Origin: an uncultured Lachnospiraceae bacterium
GTDB taxonomy: Bacteria; Bacillota; Clostridia; Lachnospirales; Lachnospiraceae
Direction: 5' to 3'
Assembly (NCBI GenBank): GCA_900315495.1
Contig: OMZJ01000017.1
Location: forward strand, 1 to 39,088
Length of the DNA: 39,088 nt
This document shows, piece after piece, positions 8,157 through 16,132 of the stretch. Every line of letters begins with the position of its first letter. The stretch's first letter is position 1. Position numbers and translations under genes: made by a program. The notes beneath the pieces are model-generated. The model saw nothing but the letters and a program-made list of their open reading frames with translations, searched no databases and was not told the DNA's origin.

Positions 8157-9468
8157 GGTAGCGAAATTCGGTGGAAGCTCTCTGGCTAGTGCGGAGCAGT
8201 TTCGTAAAGTCGGTGATATCGTGCGCGCGGATGAATCCCGCCGCTATGTGGTGCCCTCTGCGCCGGGAAAACGGTTCCACGGGGATACCAAGGTCACGGA
8301 TCTGCTTTACACCTGCTATGCCGCGGCCGAATCCGGGGATGATTTCTCCGATACCCTGAAGGAAATTCATGCGCGTTATCAGGAGATCATTGACGGGCTG
8401 CACCTTTCGGTGGATCTCTCTCACGAATTTGAAATCATTGAGGAGAACATGCGCGGCCTCTCCGGCCGGGATTATGCGGCTTCCCGCGGGGAATACCTCA
8501 ACGGCATCGTGCTGGCTGCCTATCTTGGCTATGAATTCATTGATGCGTCGCAGATCATCCGCTTCGATGACGAGGGCCATTTTGACCCGGAGACGACCAA
8601 CTGTCTGGTCGGGGAGAGGCTGGCACAGACGGAGCGGGCGGTGATTCCCGGGTTTTACGGCGCGAAGGCGGACGGATCCATCGTTGTCTTTTCCCGCGGC
8701 GGCTCCGATATCACCGGTTCCATCATCGCGCGCGGCGTGAGCGCTTCGGTCTATGAAAACTGGACCGACGTCTCGGGCGTCATGGTCGCCGATCCGCGGA
8801 TTATCCGCAATCCGGAAGTGATTCACACCATCACGTATCTGGAGCTCCGGGAGCTTTCCTACATGGGCGCCTCCGTCATGCATGCCGACGCTATTTTCCC
8901 GGCACGCAAGGCGGGAATCCCGATCAATATCCGCAACACGAACGCGCCGGAGGATGAGGGCACGATGATTGTGGAGCGGACCAGCCGGATCCCGAAATAT
9001 ACCATCACCGGCATTGCCGGGAAGAAGGACTTTGTGGCGGTCAACATCGAGAAGGACCAGATGAACTCCGAGATCGGTTTCGGGCGAAGGGTTCTCTCGG
9101 CCTTCGAAAAATACAATCTCTCCTTCGAGCATATGCCCTCCGGCGTTGACACCATGACGATTGTCATCAACCAGAAGGATTTCCAGGAGAAGGAGCAGAA
9201 GGTCCTGACGGAAATCACCCGGCTGACGCATCCGGATTCGCTGGACCTGGAGCCGGACATCGCTCTGATTGCCGTGGTGGGCCGCTGCATGAAGGAGAAC
9301 CGCGGGACCGCGGCGCGGATTTTCGCGGCGCTGGCCCACGCCAAGATCAACGTCAAGATGATCGACCAGGGTTCCAGCGAGATTAATGTCATCATCGGCG
9401 TCAAGAACGCGGACTTTGAGAATGCGATCCGAGCGATCTACGATATCTTTGTGACGACACAGCTGTAA
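8149..9468 (+). CDS. lysC: aspartokinase
   Basis: Phosphorylates aspartate in the first step toward lysine, threonine and methionine. The 439-residue protein begins with KVAKFGGSSLA (the amino acid kinase glycine-rich motif), has the FSRGGSDITGSIIA motif near residue 185, and ends in a tandem ACT region (about 285-430) expected to bind an inhibitory amino acid. The monofunctional form, with no homoserine dehydrogenase fusion, fits Clostridia. GGGAGGATG precedes the start, which lies inside the end of the upstream gene. Being in the metK unit places it under SAM control, which makes sense for a methionine-branch enzyme (inference). Confidence 0.93.
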   Translation: MVKVAKFGGSSLASAEQFRKVGDIVRADESRRYVVPSAPGKRFHGDTKVTDLLYTCYAAAESGDDFSDTLKEIHARYQEIIDGLHLSVDLSHEFEIIEENMRGLSGRDYAASRGEYLNGIVLAAYLGYEFIDASQIIRFDDEGHFDPETTNCLVGERLAQTERAVIPGFYGAKADGSIVVFSRGGSDITGSIIARGVSASVYENWTDVSGVMVADPRIIRNPEVIHTITYLELRELSYMGASVMHADAIFPARKAGIPINIRNTNAPEDEGTMIVERTSRIPKYTITGIAGKKDFVAVNIEKDQMNSEIGFGRRVLSAFEKYNLSFEHMPSGVDTMTIVINQKDFQEKEQKVLTEITRLTHPDSLDLEPDIALIAVVGRCMKENRGTAARIFAALAHAKINVKMIDQGSSEINVIIGVKNADFENAIRAIYDIFVTTQL

Positions 9469-9488
9469 TGATGCGCCAGCTTCCGGCA

Positions 9489-9517
9489 TTGACACGGAAA
9501 GATGCCGGCGATAGAAT
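9489..9517 (+). promoter_or_regulatory. strong sigma-A promoter ahead of proS
   Basis: Perfect TTGACA (9489-9494), 17-base spacer, TAGAAT (9512-9517). Expected start near 9524, only about 17 bases before a terminator-like hairpin. Confidence 0.8.
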
Positions 9518-9540
9518 AACGGCGTATGTACCGGACTGCC

Positions 9541-9573
9541 GCCCCTGACCGGATTCAACGGCCGGGGGCTTTT
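9541..9573 (+). terminator. terminator-like hairpin in the proS leader
   Basis: GCCCCTGACCG (9541-9551) pairs with CGGCCGGGGGC (9559-9569) with one mismatch and a 7-base loop, followed by TTTT. It could end the lysC transcript or attenuate the proS promoter just upstream. The U run is short, so termination may be partial. Confidence 0.6.
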
Positions 9574-9588
9574 CGTATGGAGGAGAGT

Positions 9589-11025
9589 ATGGCTAAGGAA
9601 AAGAAACTCGTCGAGCAGATTACTTCCATGGAGGAAGATTTTGCCCAGTGGTATACCGATGTCTGCAAAAAGGCCGGACTGTGCGATTATTCGTCCGTCC
9701 GCGGCTTCATGGTCATCAAGCCGTACGGCTACGCGATCTGGGAGAATATCCAGGCGGAGCTGAATCGCCGCTTCAAGAAGGTCGGGGTTCAGAATGTGCA
9801 GATGCCGATGCTGATCCCGGAGAGCCTCCTCCAGAAAGAGTCCGATCACGTCGAGGGATTTGCGCCTGAGGTTGCCTGGGTGACCCAGGGCGGCCTGGAG
9901 AAGCTTCCGGAGCGCCTCTGCGTCCGTCCGACCTCCGAGACGCTGTTCTGCGATTTCTATTCCAGAGACATTCATTCCTACCGTGATCTTCCGCGCATCT
10001 ACAACCAGTGGTGCTCCGTCGTCCGCTGGGAGAAGGAGACGAGACCCTTCCTCCGCACCAGGGAATTCCTGTGGCAGGAGGGACATACCGCCCATGCCAC
10101 CGCGCAGGAGGCGGAGGAGCGCACGCAGATGATGCTGCACCTGTATGCGGATTTCCTTGAGCAGGTGCTGGCCATCCCCGTGGTCAAGGGCCGCAAGACG
10201 GACAAGGAGAAATTTGCCGGTGCGGAGGCAACCTATACGGTGGAATCCATGATGCGCGACGGCAAGGCGCTGCAGTCCGGCACCAGCCACAATTTCGGCG
10301 ACGGATTCGCCAGAGCGTTCAATGTCACCTACACCGACAAGGACAATTCGCTCAAATATGTTTACCAGACTTCCTGGGGAATCACGACGCGCATCATCGG
10401 CGCTCTGATCATGGTACACGGCGATGACAGCGGGCTGGTTCTTCCGCCGCGCATTGCGCCGACGCAGGTCATGGTCATCCCGATTGCGGCGCACAAGCCG
10501 GGCGTCACCGAGAAGGCAGAGGAGATCAAAAACACGCTTTCGCAGAAGTTCTCCACGGAGATTGATGAGACGGACAAGGCGCCGGGCTTCAAATTCGCCG
10601 AGGAGGAGATGCGGGGCATCCCGGTCCGTGTGGAGGTCGGCCCGAAAGATATCGAGGCGGGACAGGCGGTGATTGTCCGCCGCGATACGCGCGAAAAGAT
10701 CTATTCGCCGATCGATGCGCTCTCCGAAAACGTCGAAAAGACGCTGGAGCAGATGCAGCAGGATATGTACGACCGCGCGAAAAAGTTCATGGAAGACCAC
10801 ACCTATGTCGCGACGAGTTACGAGGAATTCAAGGACACCATCGCGACGAAGCCGGGCTTTGTCAAGGCCATGTGGTGCGGCGATCCCGCCTGCGAGGAGA
10901 AGATCAAGGCAGAGACGACGGCAACCAGCCGCTGCATGCCGTTTGCGCAGGAGCATCTGTCGGATACCTGTGTCTGCTGCGGCCGCAAGGCAAAGGCAAT
11001 GGTTTACTGGGGCAAGGCCTATTGA
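9589..11025 (+). CDS. proS: prolyl-tRNA synthetase, archaeal/eukaryote-type
   Basis: Charges tRNA-Pro with proline. The 478-residue protein is the short class without the bacterial editing insert: RPTSE at 113-117 (motif 2 region), [14 protein letters not shown] near 158-171, an [17 protein letters not shown] motif 3, an anticodon-binding domain, and a C-terminal Cys-rich zinc-type domain (Cys pairs in WCGDPAC and CVCCG) that ends in the characteristic Tyr. This type occurs in Archaea, eukaryotes and some Firmicutes. Start chosen at 9589, with GGAGG at 9579-9583; an in-frame ATG at 9577 overlaps that site, and an extension to 9526 would run through the hairpin. No terminator is seen before dapL. 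Confidence 0.95.
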   Translation: MAKEKKLVEQITSMEEDFAQWYTDVCKKAGLCDYSSVRGFMVIKPYGYAIWENIQAELNRRFKKVGVQNVQMPMLIPESLLQKESDHVEGFAPEVAWVTQGGLEKLPERLCVRPTSETLFCDFYSRDIHSYRDLPRIYNQWCSVVRWEKETRPFLRTREFLWQEGHTAHATAQEAEERTQMMLHLYADFLEQVLAIPVVKGRKTDKEKFAGAEATYTVESMMRDGKALQSGTSHNFGDGFARAFNVTYTDKDNSLKYVYQTSWGITTRIIGALIMVHGDDSGLVLPPRIAPTQVMVIPIAAHKPGVTEKAEEIKNTLSQKFSTEIDETDKAPGFKFAEEEMRGIPVRVEVGPKDIEAGQAVIVRRDTREKIYSPIDALSENVEKTLEQMQQDMYDRAKKFMEDHTYVATSYEEFKDTIATKPGFVKAMWCGDPACEEKIKAETTATSRCMPFAQEHLSDTCVCCGRKAKAMVYWGKAY

Positions 11026-11079
11026 TGCCGCCGCCGGCACAAGGGCAGGGTGCATCACCATATACTGGAGGGAGAGACT

Positions 11080-12291
11080 ATGGCAGAGTTAAACGAGAAC
11101 TTTATCAAACTTCCGGGCAGCTATCTGTTCTCCACCGTTGCAAAGAAGGTCAGTGCCTATCAGGAGGCCCATCCGCAGGCCGACCTGATCCGCCTTGGCA
11201 TTGGCGATGTCACGAAGCCGATTGTTCCGGTGGTGATTGAAGCACTGCACAAGGCCGTTGACGAGATGGGACACGCCGAGACATTCCGCGGCTATGCGCC
11301 GGATCTCGGGTATCCTTTCCTGCGCGAGGCCATCGCAGCGGAATATACCCGGAGGGGATGCGAGGTCTCCTCCGATGAAATCTTTGTCTCGGACGGGGCG
11401 AAGAGCGACAGTGCGAACATCCAGGAGATCTTTGCCCCGGACAGCCGCATCGCGGTCTGCGATCCAGTGTATCCGGTCTACGTGGACAGCAATGTCATGG
11501 CGGGCAGAACCGGCGATTACGATGCCGCGGACGGCACCTGGAGCCGGGTGATCTACATGCCCTGCACGGCGGAGAACGGCTTTGTGCCGGAGCTTCCGAA
11601 GGAGACCCCGGACCTGATTTATCTCTGCTTCCCGAATAATCCCACCGGGACAACGATCACAAAGGAGCAGCTGCAGCAGTGGGTGGACTATGCAAACCGC
11701 GTCGGGGCCGTGATTCTCTATGATGCCGCCTATGAGGCCTACATCACCGAGGAGGGCCTGCCCCACAGCATTTACGAATGCGAGGGAGCCCGCAGCTGTG
11801 CCATTGAACTGAAGAGCTTCTCCAAGAAGGCCGGATTCACCGGCCTGCGGCTCGGCTATACAGTGGTGCCGAAGGAGATTGTGCGCGGTGGTGCTTCGGC
11901 CAATGCGCTGTGGGCGCGCCGTCACGGAACCAAGTACAACGGCACGCCGTATATCATTCAGCGGGCCGGCGAGGCCGTGCTGACGCCGGAGGGCGACCGC
12001 GAGGTGATGGAGCAGGTGCGCTATTATCTGCGCAATGCGCGCACCATTCGTGACGGGCTGACGGCGGCGGGCTATACCGTATACGGCGGTGTGAATTCCC
12101 CGTATGTCTGGCTGAAGACGCCGGATCACATGAGCAGCTGGGATTTCTTTGATCTCCTTCTGTCGGAGAAGAACATCGTGGGAACGCCGGGATCCGGCTT
12201 CGGGCCCCACGGTGAGGGGTATTTCCGGCTGACCGGTTTCGGAACCTACGAGAACACAGAGCGTGCGATTTCGCGCATGCAGAAGCTGTGA
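11080..12291 (+). CDS. dapL: LL-diaminopimelate aminotransferase
   Basis: Converts tetrahydrodipicolinate directly to LL-diaminopimelate using glutamate and pyridoxal phosphate, in the short lysine/peptidoglycan pathway. 403 residues, standard length. Seen: LGIGDVTKP near the N-terminus, FVSDGAKSD (phosphate-binding region), CFPNNPTGT (conserved substrate/PLP segment), and SFSKKAGFTGLRLGY with the probable Schiff-base Lys at 249. GGAGGGAG at 11068-11075 precedes the ATG; an upstream in-frame start at 11050 has no such site. The stop overlaps the aroA GTG by four bases (GTGA). Together with lysC it supports the DapL route instead of DapC/DapE or Ddh; the other dap genes are not in the window. 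Confidence 0.95.
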   Translation: MAELNENFIKLPGSYLFSTVAKKVSAYQEAHPQADLIRLGIGDVTKPIVPVVIEALHKAVDEMGHAETFRGYAPDLGYPFLREAIAAEYTRRGCEVSSDEIFVSDGAKSDSANIQEIFAPDSRIAVCDPVYPVYVDSNVMAGRTGDYDAADGTWSRVIYMPCTAENGFVPELPKETPDLIYLCFPNNPTGTTITKEQLQQWVDYANRVGAVILYDAAYEAYITEEGLPHSIYECEGARSCAIELKSFSKKAGFTGLRLGYTVVPKEIVRGGASANALWARRHGTKYNGTPYIIQRAGEAVLTPEGDREVMEQVRYYLRNARTIRDGLTAAGYTVYGGVNSPYVWLKTPDHMSSWDFFDLLLSEKNIVGTPGSGFGPHGEGYFRLTGFGTYENTERAISRMQKL

Positions 12292-13610
12292 GCTGGCCCG
12301 AAGATTACGCGGTCCGGACATTCCGCCCGGAGGAAATCGCCGGCGCGTCGCTGTCAGCATCGGTTCCCGGCTCCAAGAGCATCACGAACCGGGCGCTGCT
12401 GACCGCGGCACTGGCGGAAGGGAAGAGCACTCTGCGAGGAGTGCTCTTTTCGGAAGATTCCAGGGATCTGATCCGCTGCCTGGACGGTCTCTCTGTCCCG
12501 ATGGAAGTGTGCGAAGCAGGGAGAGAGGTCCGGGTGACCGGTTCCGGCGGACGGATTCCCGTAAAAAATGCGCGGGTCAATGTCGGCAGTGCCGGCACGG
12601 CGGCGCGGTTTCTCGCCGCGGCATTCGGCCTTTCCGACGGCGTGTACCGGATGGACAGCTCTGAACAGATGAAGCGCCGGCCGATGGAACCGCTGATCGC
12701 GGCGCTCCGGGATGTGGGCGCCGGCATCCGCTGTCTGGATCAGGAAGGGCATTTTCCGATGGAAATTGCCGGAAACGGCGGCAAACCGTTCGCCTGTACG
12801 GTCAATATCGATCAGAGCAGCCAGTTCCTTTCGGCACTTCTGATCGCGGCGGGCGCGGGCGGAAACGAAGCCGTGATCACAGCTGAGGGGACCCACGGGA
12901 CCGGCTATATCCGGATGACAACTGCCTTGATGCGGCAGTTTGGCGCAGAGGTCTCCCACGAAGGCCGTGTCTACCGGATCCCGGCCGGCACGCATTACAC
13001 GGGGCGGGACTTTGCGGTGGAGCCGGATGTCTCCGCAGCCTGCTATTTTTACGCGGCAGCGGCTGTCCTCGGCATTGCAGTCACCGTGCCGGGCGTGCAC
13101 AGCAAAAGCCTGCAGGGGGACCTCCGCTTCCTGAACATTCTGGAAGAGATGGGGTGCACCGTGACGGATACCGCGGAGGGAATCCGGGTTCTCGGCCCCG
13201 CCGGAGGGCATCTGCACGGGATCACGGCGGATTTTTCCGCCTTCTCCGATCAATCCATGACGCTTGCGGCGATCGCGCCGTTTACGGATTCCCCGGTGGA
13301 GATCACGGACATCGGGCATATCCGTCTGCAGGAGAGCGACCGGCTGCACGGAATGGCGGCAGAGCTGGCGCGCCTTGGCATCCGCTGTGAGGAGCTGGCG
13401 GACTCCCTGAAGATCTGGCCGGGAGCGCCGCAGCCGGCGCAGGTGCAGACCTACGGGGATCACCGGATGGCCATGAGCTTCGCCCTGACGGGCCTTCGGG
13501 CACCGGGCATTGTGATCACCGATCCGCTGTGCTGCCGGAAGACCTTTGAGGATTACTTTACGGAACTGGACCGCTTCTGCGGTGCGCTGGAGGCGGAGCA
13601 GAAGGCCTGA
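12288..13610 (+). CDS. aroA: 3-phosphoshikimate 1-carboxyvinyltransferase (EPSP synthase)
   Basis: Joins PEP and shikimate-3-phosphate in the aromatic amino acid pathway. 440 residues. Seen motifs: PGSKSITNRALL near the N-terminus (substrate-binding Lys/Ser/Arg), NVGSAGTAARFL (the PEP-binding NAGTA-type loop, here with Ser for the usual Asn), QSSQFLSALLIAA, the catalytic-Asp segment DQSMTLAA, IRLQESDRL and YGDHRMAMSFAL. The GTG start overlaps the dapL stop, so translation is probably coupled. The loop variation is worth noting, since changes in this segment affect PEP and glyphosate binding in the family. It ends the proS-dapL-aroA unit before a two-way terminator. Confidence 0.93.
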   Translation: MSWPEDYAVRTFRPEEIAGASLSASVPGSKSITNRALLTAALAEGKSTLRGVLFSEDSRDLIRCLDGLSVPMEVCEAGREVRVTGSGGRIPVKNARVNVGSAGTAARFLAAAFGLSDGVYRMDSSEQMKRRPMEPLIAALRDVGAGIRCLDQEGHFPMEIAGNGGKPFACTVNIDQSSQFLSALLIAAGAGGNEAVITAEGTHGTGYIRMTTALMRQFGAEVSHEGRVYRIPAGTHYTGRDFAVEPDVSAACYFYAAAAVLGIAVTVPGVHSKSLQGDLRFLNILEEMGCTVTDTAEGIRVLGPAGGHLHGITADFSAFSDQSMTLAAIAPFTDSPVEITDIGHIRLQESDRLHGMAAELARLGIRCEELADSLKIWPGAPQPAQVQTYGDHRMAMSFALTGLRAPGIVITDPLCCRKTFEDYFTELDRFCGALEAEQKA

Positions 13611-13802
13611 ACATCCCCCTGCACTTTCCGATTTCCTAGGGCCTGGAACCTGTCAGGCAGCCGTGATTCAAATCCTGGTACGGTCTCCCGGATTCCTGTG
13701 GATGTGAGGGCTTTTCTTTCTGATCCTTCGGCATTGAACAGATGAAACAGACCAGAACAGAGATCCCGGGACAAGGATGCTCGCGGAGATCATGGCACAG
13801 AA

Positions 13803-13850
13803 AAGAAGCAGCGGAAAAGCAATTGCTTGTCCGCTGCTTCTTTGATTTTC
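13803..13850. terminator. bidirectional intrinsic terminator between aroA and the SEC-C gene
   Basis: A perfect 13-bp stem, AAGAAGCAGCGGA (13803-13815) with TCCGCTGCTTCTT (13830-13842), with an inner palindrome AAGCAATTGCTT in the loop. T-rich sequence follows on the plus strand and an A run (13801-13804) precedes, giving U residues for minus-strand transcripts as well. The remaining 13611-13802 stretch holds nothing I can identify. Confidence 0.9.
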
Positions 13851-13906
13851 GACTTCTTTGAGATTCTTTGAGATTCCAAAGAGATTCCGGGTTCCCTCCG
13901 AAAGGA

Positions 13907-14407
13907 TTATGCGTTTCTTCCGTGGCAGAACTTGTACTTCTTTCCGCTGCCGCAGGGGCAGGGGTCATTCCGGCCGATTTTCTTTCCCTTCCGGATGGTT
14001 CCGGAATTCTTCTGCTGCCGGTAGAGCTCCTTCCGGCGCTCCTCGGTGAGAAGGCTGTCCCACTGGGGAAGCGTGTACAGCCATTCCGCCTTTGCGGCGA
14101 CCATGTTGTAGTAGAGCTTCTCGGGGTCATAGTCCAGCGAAAGCGGGGTCGTCTCATCCATGGTTTCAATCGGATTCGGCGTCTTCAGGCTGTCGTTGAT
14201 TCCGTCGAGAATGCCGACCATGTTCTGGCGGTCAACCCCGTACTTCTCACAGAATTCCGGGATGGTTCCGGTGACTACATCCTTCGAGGAAAGAAGAGAC
14301 TCGTAAAAGTTCTTTTCCAGCGCGAAGTAAGCGTTCCAGATCCGGTCGTAGGTTCCCTTGTCCTTTTCGTTGTAGGCGTAATTCCGCCACTGTTCCAGTA
14401 ATGTCAT
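13907..14407 (-). CDS. SEC-C motif protein of unknown function
   Basis: A 166-residue acidic/mixed helical protein ending in the SEC-C zinc motif [17 protein letters not shown] (CxC...CH metal ligands). The same motif occurs at the end of SecA, where it binds zinc and SecB or the ribosome, and in many small proteins of unknown function. The N-terminal 130 residues are helical with many aromatic residues and are recognisable only as the uncharacterised clostridial SEC-C family. The ATG has GAGAGGGAGAAA upstream. It lies downstream of mecA on the same strand with a 116-base gap that includes a small GAGAGATTTCTCTC palindrome, so it may be co-transcribed with mecA. Confidence 0.85.
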   Translation of the reverse strand: MTLLEQWRNYAYNEKDKGTYDRIWNAYFALEKNFYESLLSSKDVVTGTIPEFCEKYGVDRQNMVGILDGINDSLKTPNPIETMDETTPLSLDYDPEKLYYNMVAAKAEWLYTLPQWDSLLTEERRKELYRQQKNSGTIRKGKKIGRNDPCPCGSGKKYKFCHGRNA

Positions 14408-14523
14408 AAGTTTCTCCCTCTCTGTTGTCCGCGGGAATCTCTGCCGGAGCCACCGCGGCCCTTCGAAACTCCGGTTTTGAGAGAAATCTCTCCGCCGGAG
14501 GAACTTCCATGGATTTCCATGAT

Positions 14524-15264
14524 TTACAGATCTTTGATTTTCTGCACGGCCTGGTGCGCGCAGATGACCTTTGCGTGTTCGATCAGCCGGGATTCTGCGG
14601 CATACATCCGGACCGGCGTGCCGTACTCCGTGAGAATGTTGCAGAGCCGGTTGAAGTCTTCCGGACTCTGTTTTCCCTTGTGCATCACCAGAATGCAGGC
14701 ATCCGGATCATCGGGATCGTTGTAGAGCGAATTCTCTTCCTCGTACTGGCCCTGGATCGCGTGGGCCGCCCGGCAGGCGCCGTCAATATTGTCAAAATGC
14801 CATGCCATGTAAAAGTCCGCCGTGTCCGCGGCAGGAGCGTTTTCCTGCCCGTCCTCTGCCTTTCCGGATGCGGCGCAGGCGTCATTCTGTGCCTGAAGAA
14901 GGGTATCCAGGACATCATCCGCCCCCTTCAGCCGCGGCGGATCGGAGGGATCGCCGGTGTCATCCGCACAGGAATCCGCCGGTGTGAACTTTGCAAACCG
15001 CGTGTCCACCTCCTCTGGATCCGACACCTTGGTGATCAGCACCACAAGGGCACTGTTTTCCATGGGAACCGCCTCAATCATCAGCGGCATGTTTTCCACC
15101 GAAAAACCCAGATCTTTTGCAGCCTGGGACAGCATCTCGCGGAACAGGTTCCTGGTCTTTTCCGAACCGTAGGCCAGTTCCGACGGGCTGATCCGCCTGG
15201 TTTTCAGATCATCATCCGTCAGCGTGCACTTGATCTGTGAATCATTTATCTTTTCGATCTTCAG
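14524..15264 (-). CDS. mecA: adaptor protein MecA, probable CTG start
   Basis: MecA-type adaptor, 246 residues. In Firmicutes these proteins hand substrates to the ClpC-ClpP protease and help ClpC assemble. The N-terminal domain ([19 protein letters not shown] onward) and the C-terminal domain (WHFDNIDGA ... [14 protein letters not shown]) match the family, with an acidic variable linker near residues 110-160 containing Asp/Ala-rich sequence. The normal N-terminus, M-K-I-E-K-I, aligns with a CTG codon at 15262-15264. That codon has AAGGAG (15273-15278 on this strand) at an ideal 8-base spacing. GTG codons at 15289-15291 and 15271-15273 are in frame, but the second overlaps the ribosome binding site and the first lacks one. 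A good minus promoter lies at 15378-15406. Confidence 0.85.
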   Translation of the reverse strand: MKIEKINDSQIKCTLTDDDLKTRRISPSELAYGSEKTRNLFREMLSQAAKDLGFSVENMPLMIEAVPMENSALVVLITKVSDPEEVDTRFAKFTPADSCADDTGDPSDPPRLKGADDVLDTLLQAQNDACAASGKAEDGQENAPAADTADFYMAWHFDNIDGACRAAHAIQGQYEEENSLYNDPDDPDACILVMHKGKQSPEDFNRLCNILTEYGTPVRMYAAESRLIEHAKVICAHQAVQKIKDL

Positions 15265-15377
15265 ATTGATCACTCCTTTATGGCCGGACACATTCCGTCC
15301 CTCAGATTTCTCCGGAATGCGGTCCGCAGTCAGAGAGGACAGAACCGCAGCTGCGCCTCTGCCCGCATCATTCGCAT

Positions 15378-15406
15378 AGTATAGCGAAAAATGGTTTCGG
15401 CGTAAA
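15378..15406 (-). promoter_or_regulatory. sigma-A promoter of mecA
   Basis: On the minus strand TTTACG (15401-15406), 17-base spacer, TATACT (15378-15383). Expected start near 15371, leaving a leader of about 105 bases. Confidence 0.75.
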
Positions 15407-15424
15407 GGGGAATTCTAAAAAGGC

Positions 15425-15453
15425 TTGAAAAAAGAGAAGGGATGCGATAGAGT
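15425..15453 (+). promoter_or_regulatory. probable promoter divergent from mecA
   Basis: TTGAAA (15425-15430), 17-base spacer, TAGAGT (15448-15453). Moderate match. Expected start near 15460. Confidence 0.5.
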
Positions 15454-16005
15454 AGGAAAAGCGGTGTCCGGCCGCGGTCCCTGTCTTTTCCCGCATGGAT
15501 TCCTGGTGTGCGAAGGAAAAACCGGCGGGTTCACCGCCGTCTGTCCTGCGGGGCAGTTCGTTTCTTCCGTGGCCTTTCACAGACTGTGCGAGGCAGGGTC
15601 AGATCAGAGATTCCGCGAAACAGAGGCAGCACAGACGTCAGCCGGGATTTGCAGGCATCAGGCACCTTCGAAGGCTGCACGCCCGGAAGGTCAGCATACA
15701 GGCGATCCGCCGGGATCTGGCGGCAGCAGGAGATTTTGCCGGAACCAGAGGCAGCAGACGACCATTCCGTGCAGCAGAGGAATTCATCCGCTTCGGGAAA
15801 CAGACAGAGTCAGCGTGTTTCGCAGGCCGGGACTTTGTGCAGTCACACGGAGAGAAAAAATCAGTCATACGATCTGCATTCCGGCAGAATACCAGATCAC
15901 AGATGAGAGAAACATCCGGTTTCTGCGGACCAGTGCGGCAGGAAGTCACCTGCCGGCGCCATGCCGGATCCGCCGGTGCGGAGAAGGAAGTTTGCGCAAT
16001 TTGAA
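15454..16005 (+). other. 550-base untranslated region, possible long leader or non-coding RNA
   Basis: Between a probable promoter and a strong terminator lie about 550 bases with no gene I can support. All three plus frames are open for 400 or more bases (from about 15425, 15495 and 15508), but none has a ribosome binding site at its start or recognisable protein sequence, and the low-complexity Arg/Ser/Gly content looks like shadow coding. Several local inverted repeats occur, for example GGCAGG/CCTGCC near 15940. It does not match RNase P, tmRNA, 6S RNA or a riboswitch class that I can recognise by eye. Confidence 0.4.
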
Positions 16006-16064
16006 ACGACAGTCAGGAGACGGGAACACCGCACTGCACCAGAAGTGCCTGACTGTCGTTTTTT
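16006..16064 (+). terminator. strong intrinsic terminator upstream of the GH18 gene
   Basis: A perfect 12-bp stem, ACGACAGTCAGG (16006-16017) with CCTGACTGTCGT (16048-16059), a 30-base loop, then TTTTTT. It sits only 32 bases before the GH18 start, so it either ends an independent RNA or attenuates GH18 expression. Confidence 0.85.
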
Positions 16065-16074
16065 CTATTCATTT

Positions 16075-16132
16075 GTCCGCGGTCGGAAGGCGCGGATGAA
16101 AAAGCATCCGTCCGCGGCCGGGAGGCGCGGAT
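16075..16132 (+). repeat. 23-bp imperfect direct repeat around the GH18 start
   Basis: Copies at 16075-16097 and 16110-16132 differ at two positions by eye (GGTCGGAAGG versus GGCCGGGAGG) and share GTCCGCGG and GGCGCGGAT. Period 35 bases. Copy 1 supplies the ribosome binding site and the first two bases of the start ATG; copy 2 reads GGATT, so it has no start. Confidence 0.75.

Noticed and set aside
8050..11061. 1003-residue minus-strand open frame across lysC, proS and dapL
   Set aside because: It is antisense to three clearly recognised genes and has no family resemblance or ribosome binding site. Long antisense frames are expected where third codon positions are GC-rich.
13620..13700. tRNA-like TTCAAATC segment
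   Set aside because: The flanking bases do not form a T-arm stem, and no acceptor, D or anticodon arms can be drawn on either strand.
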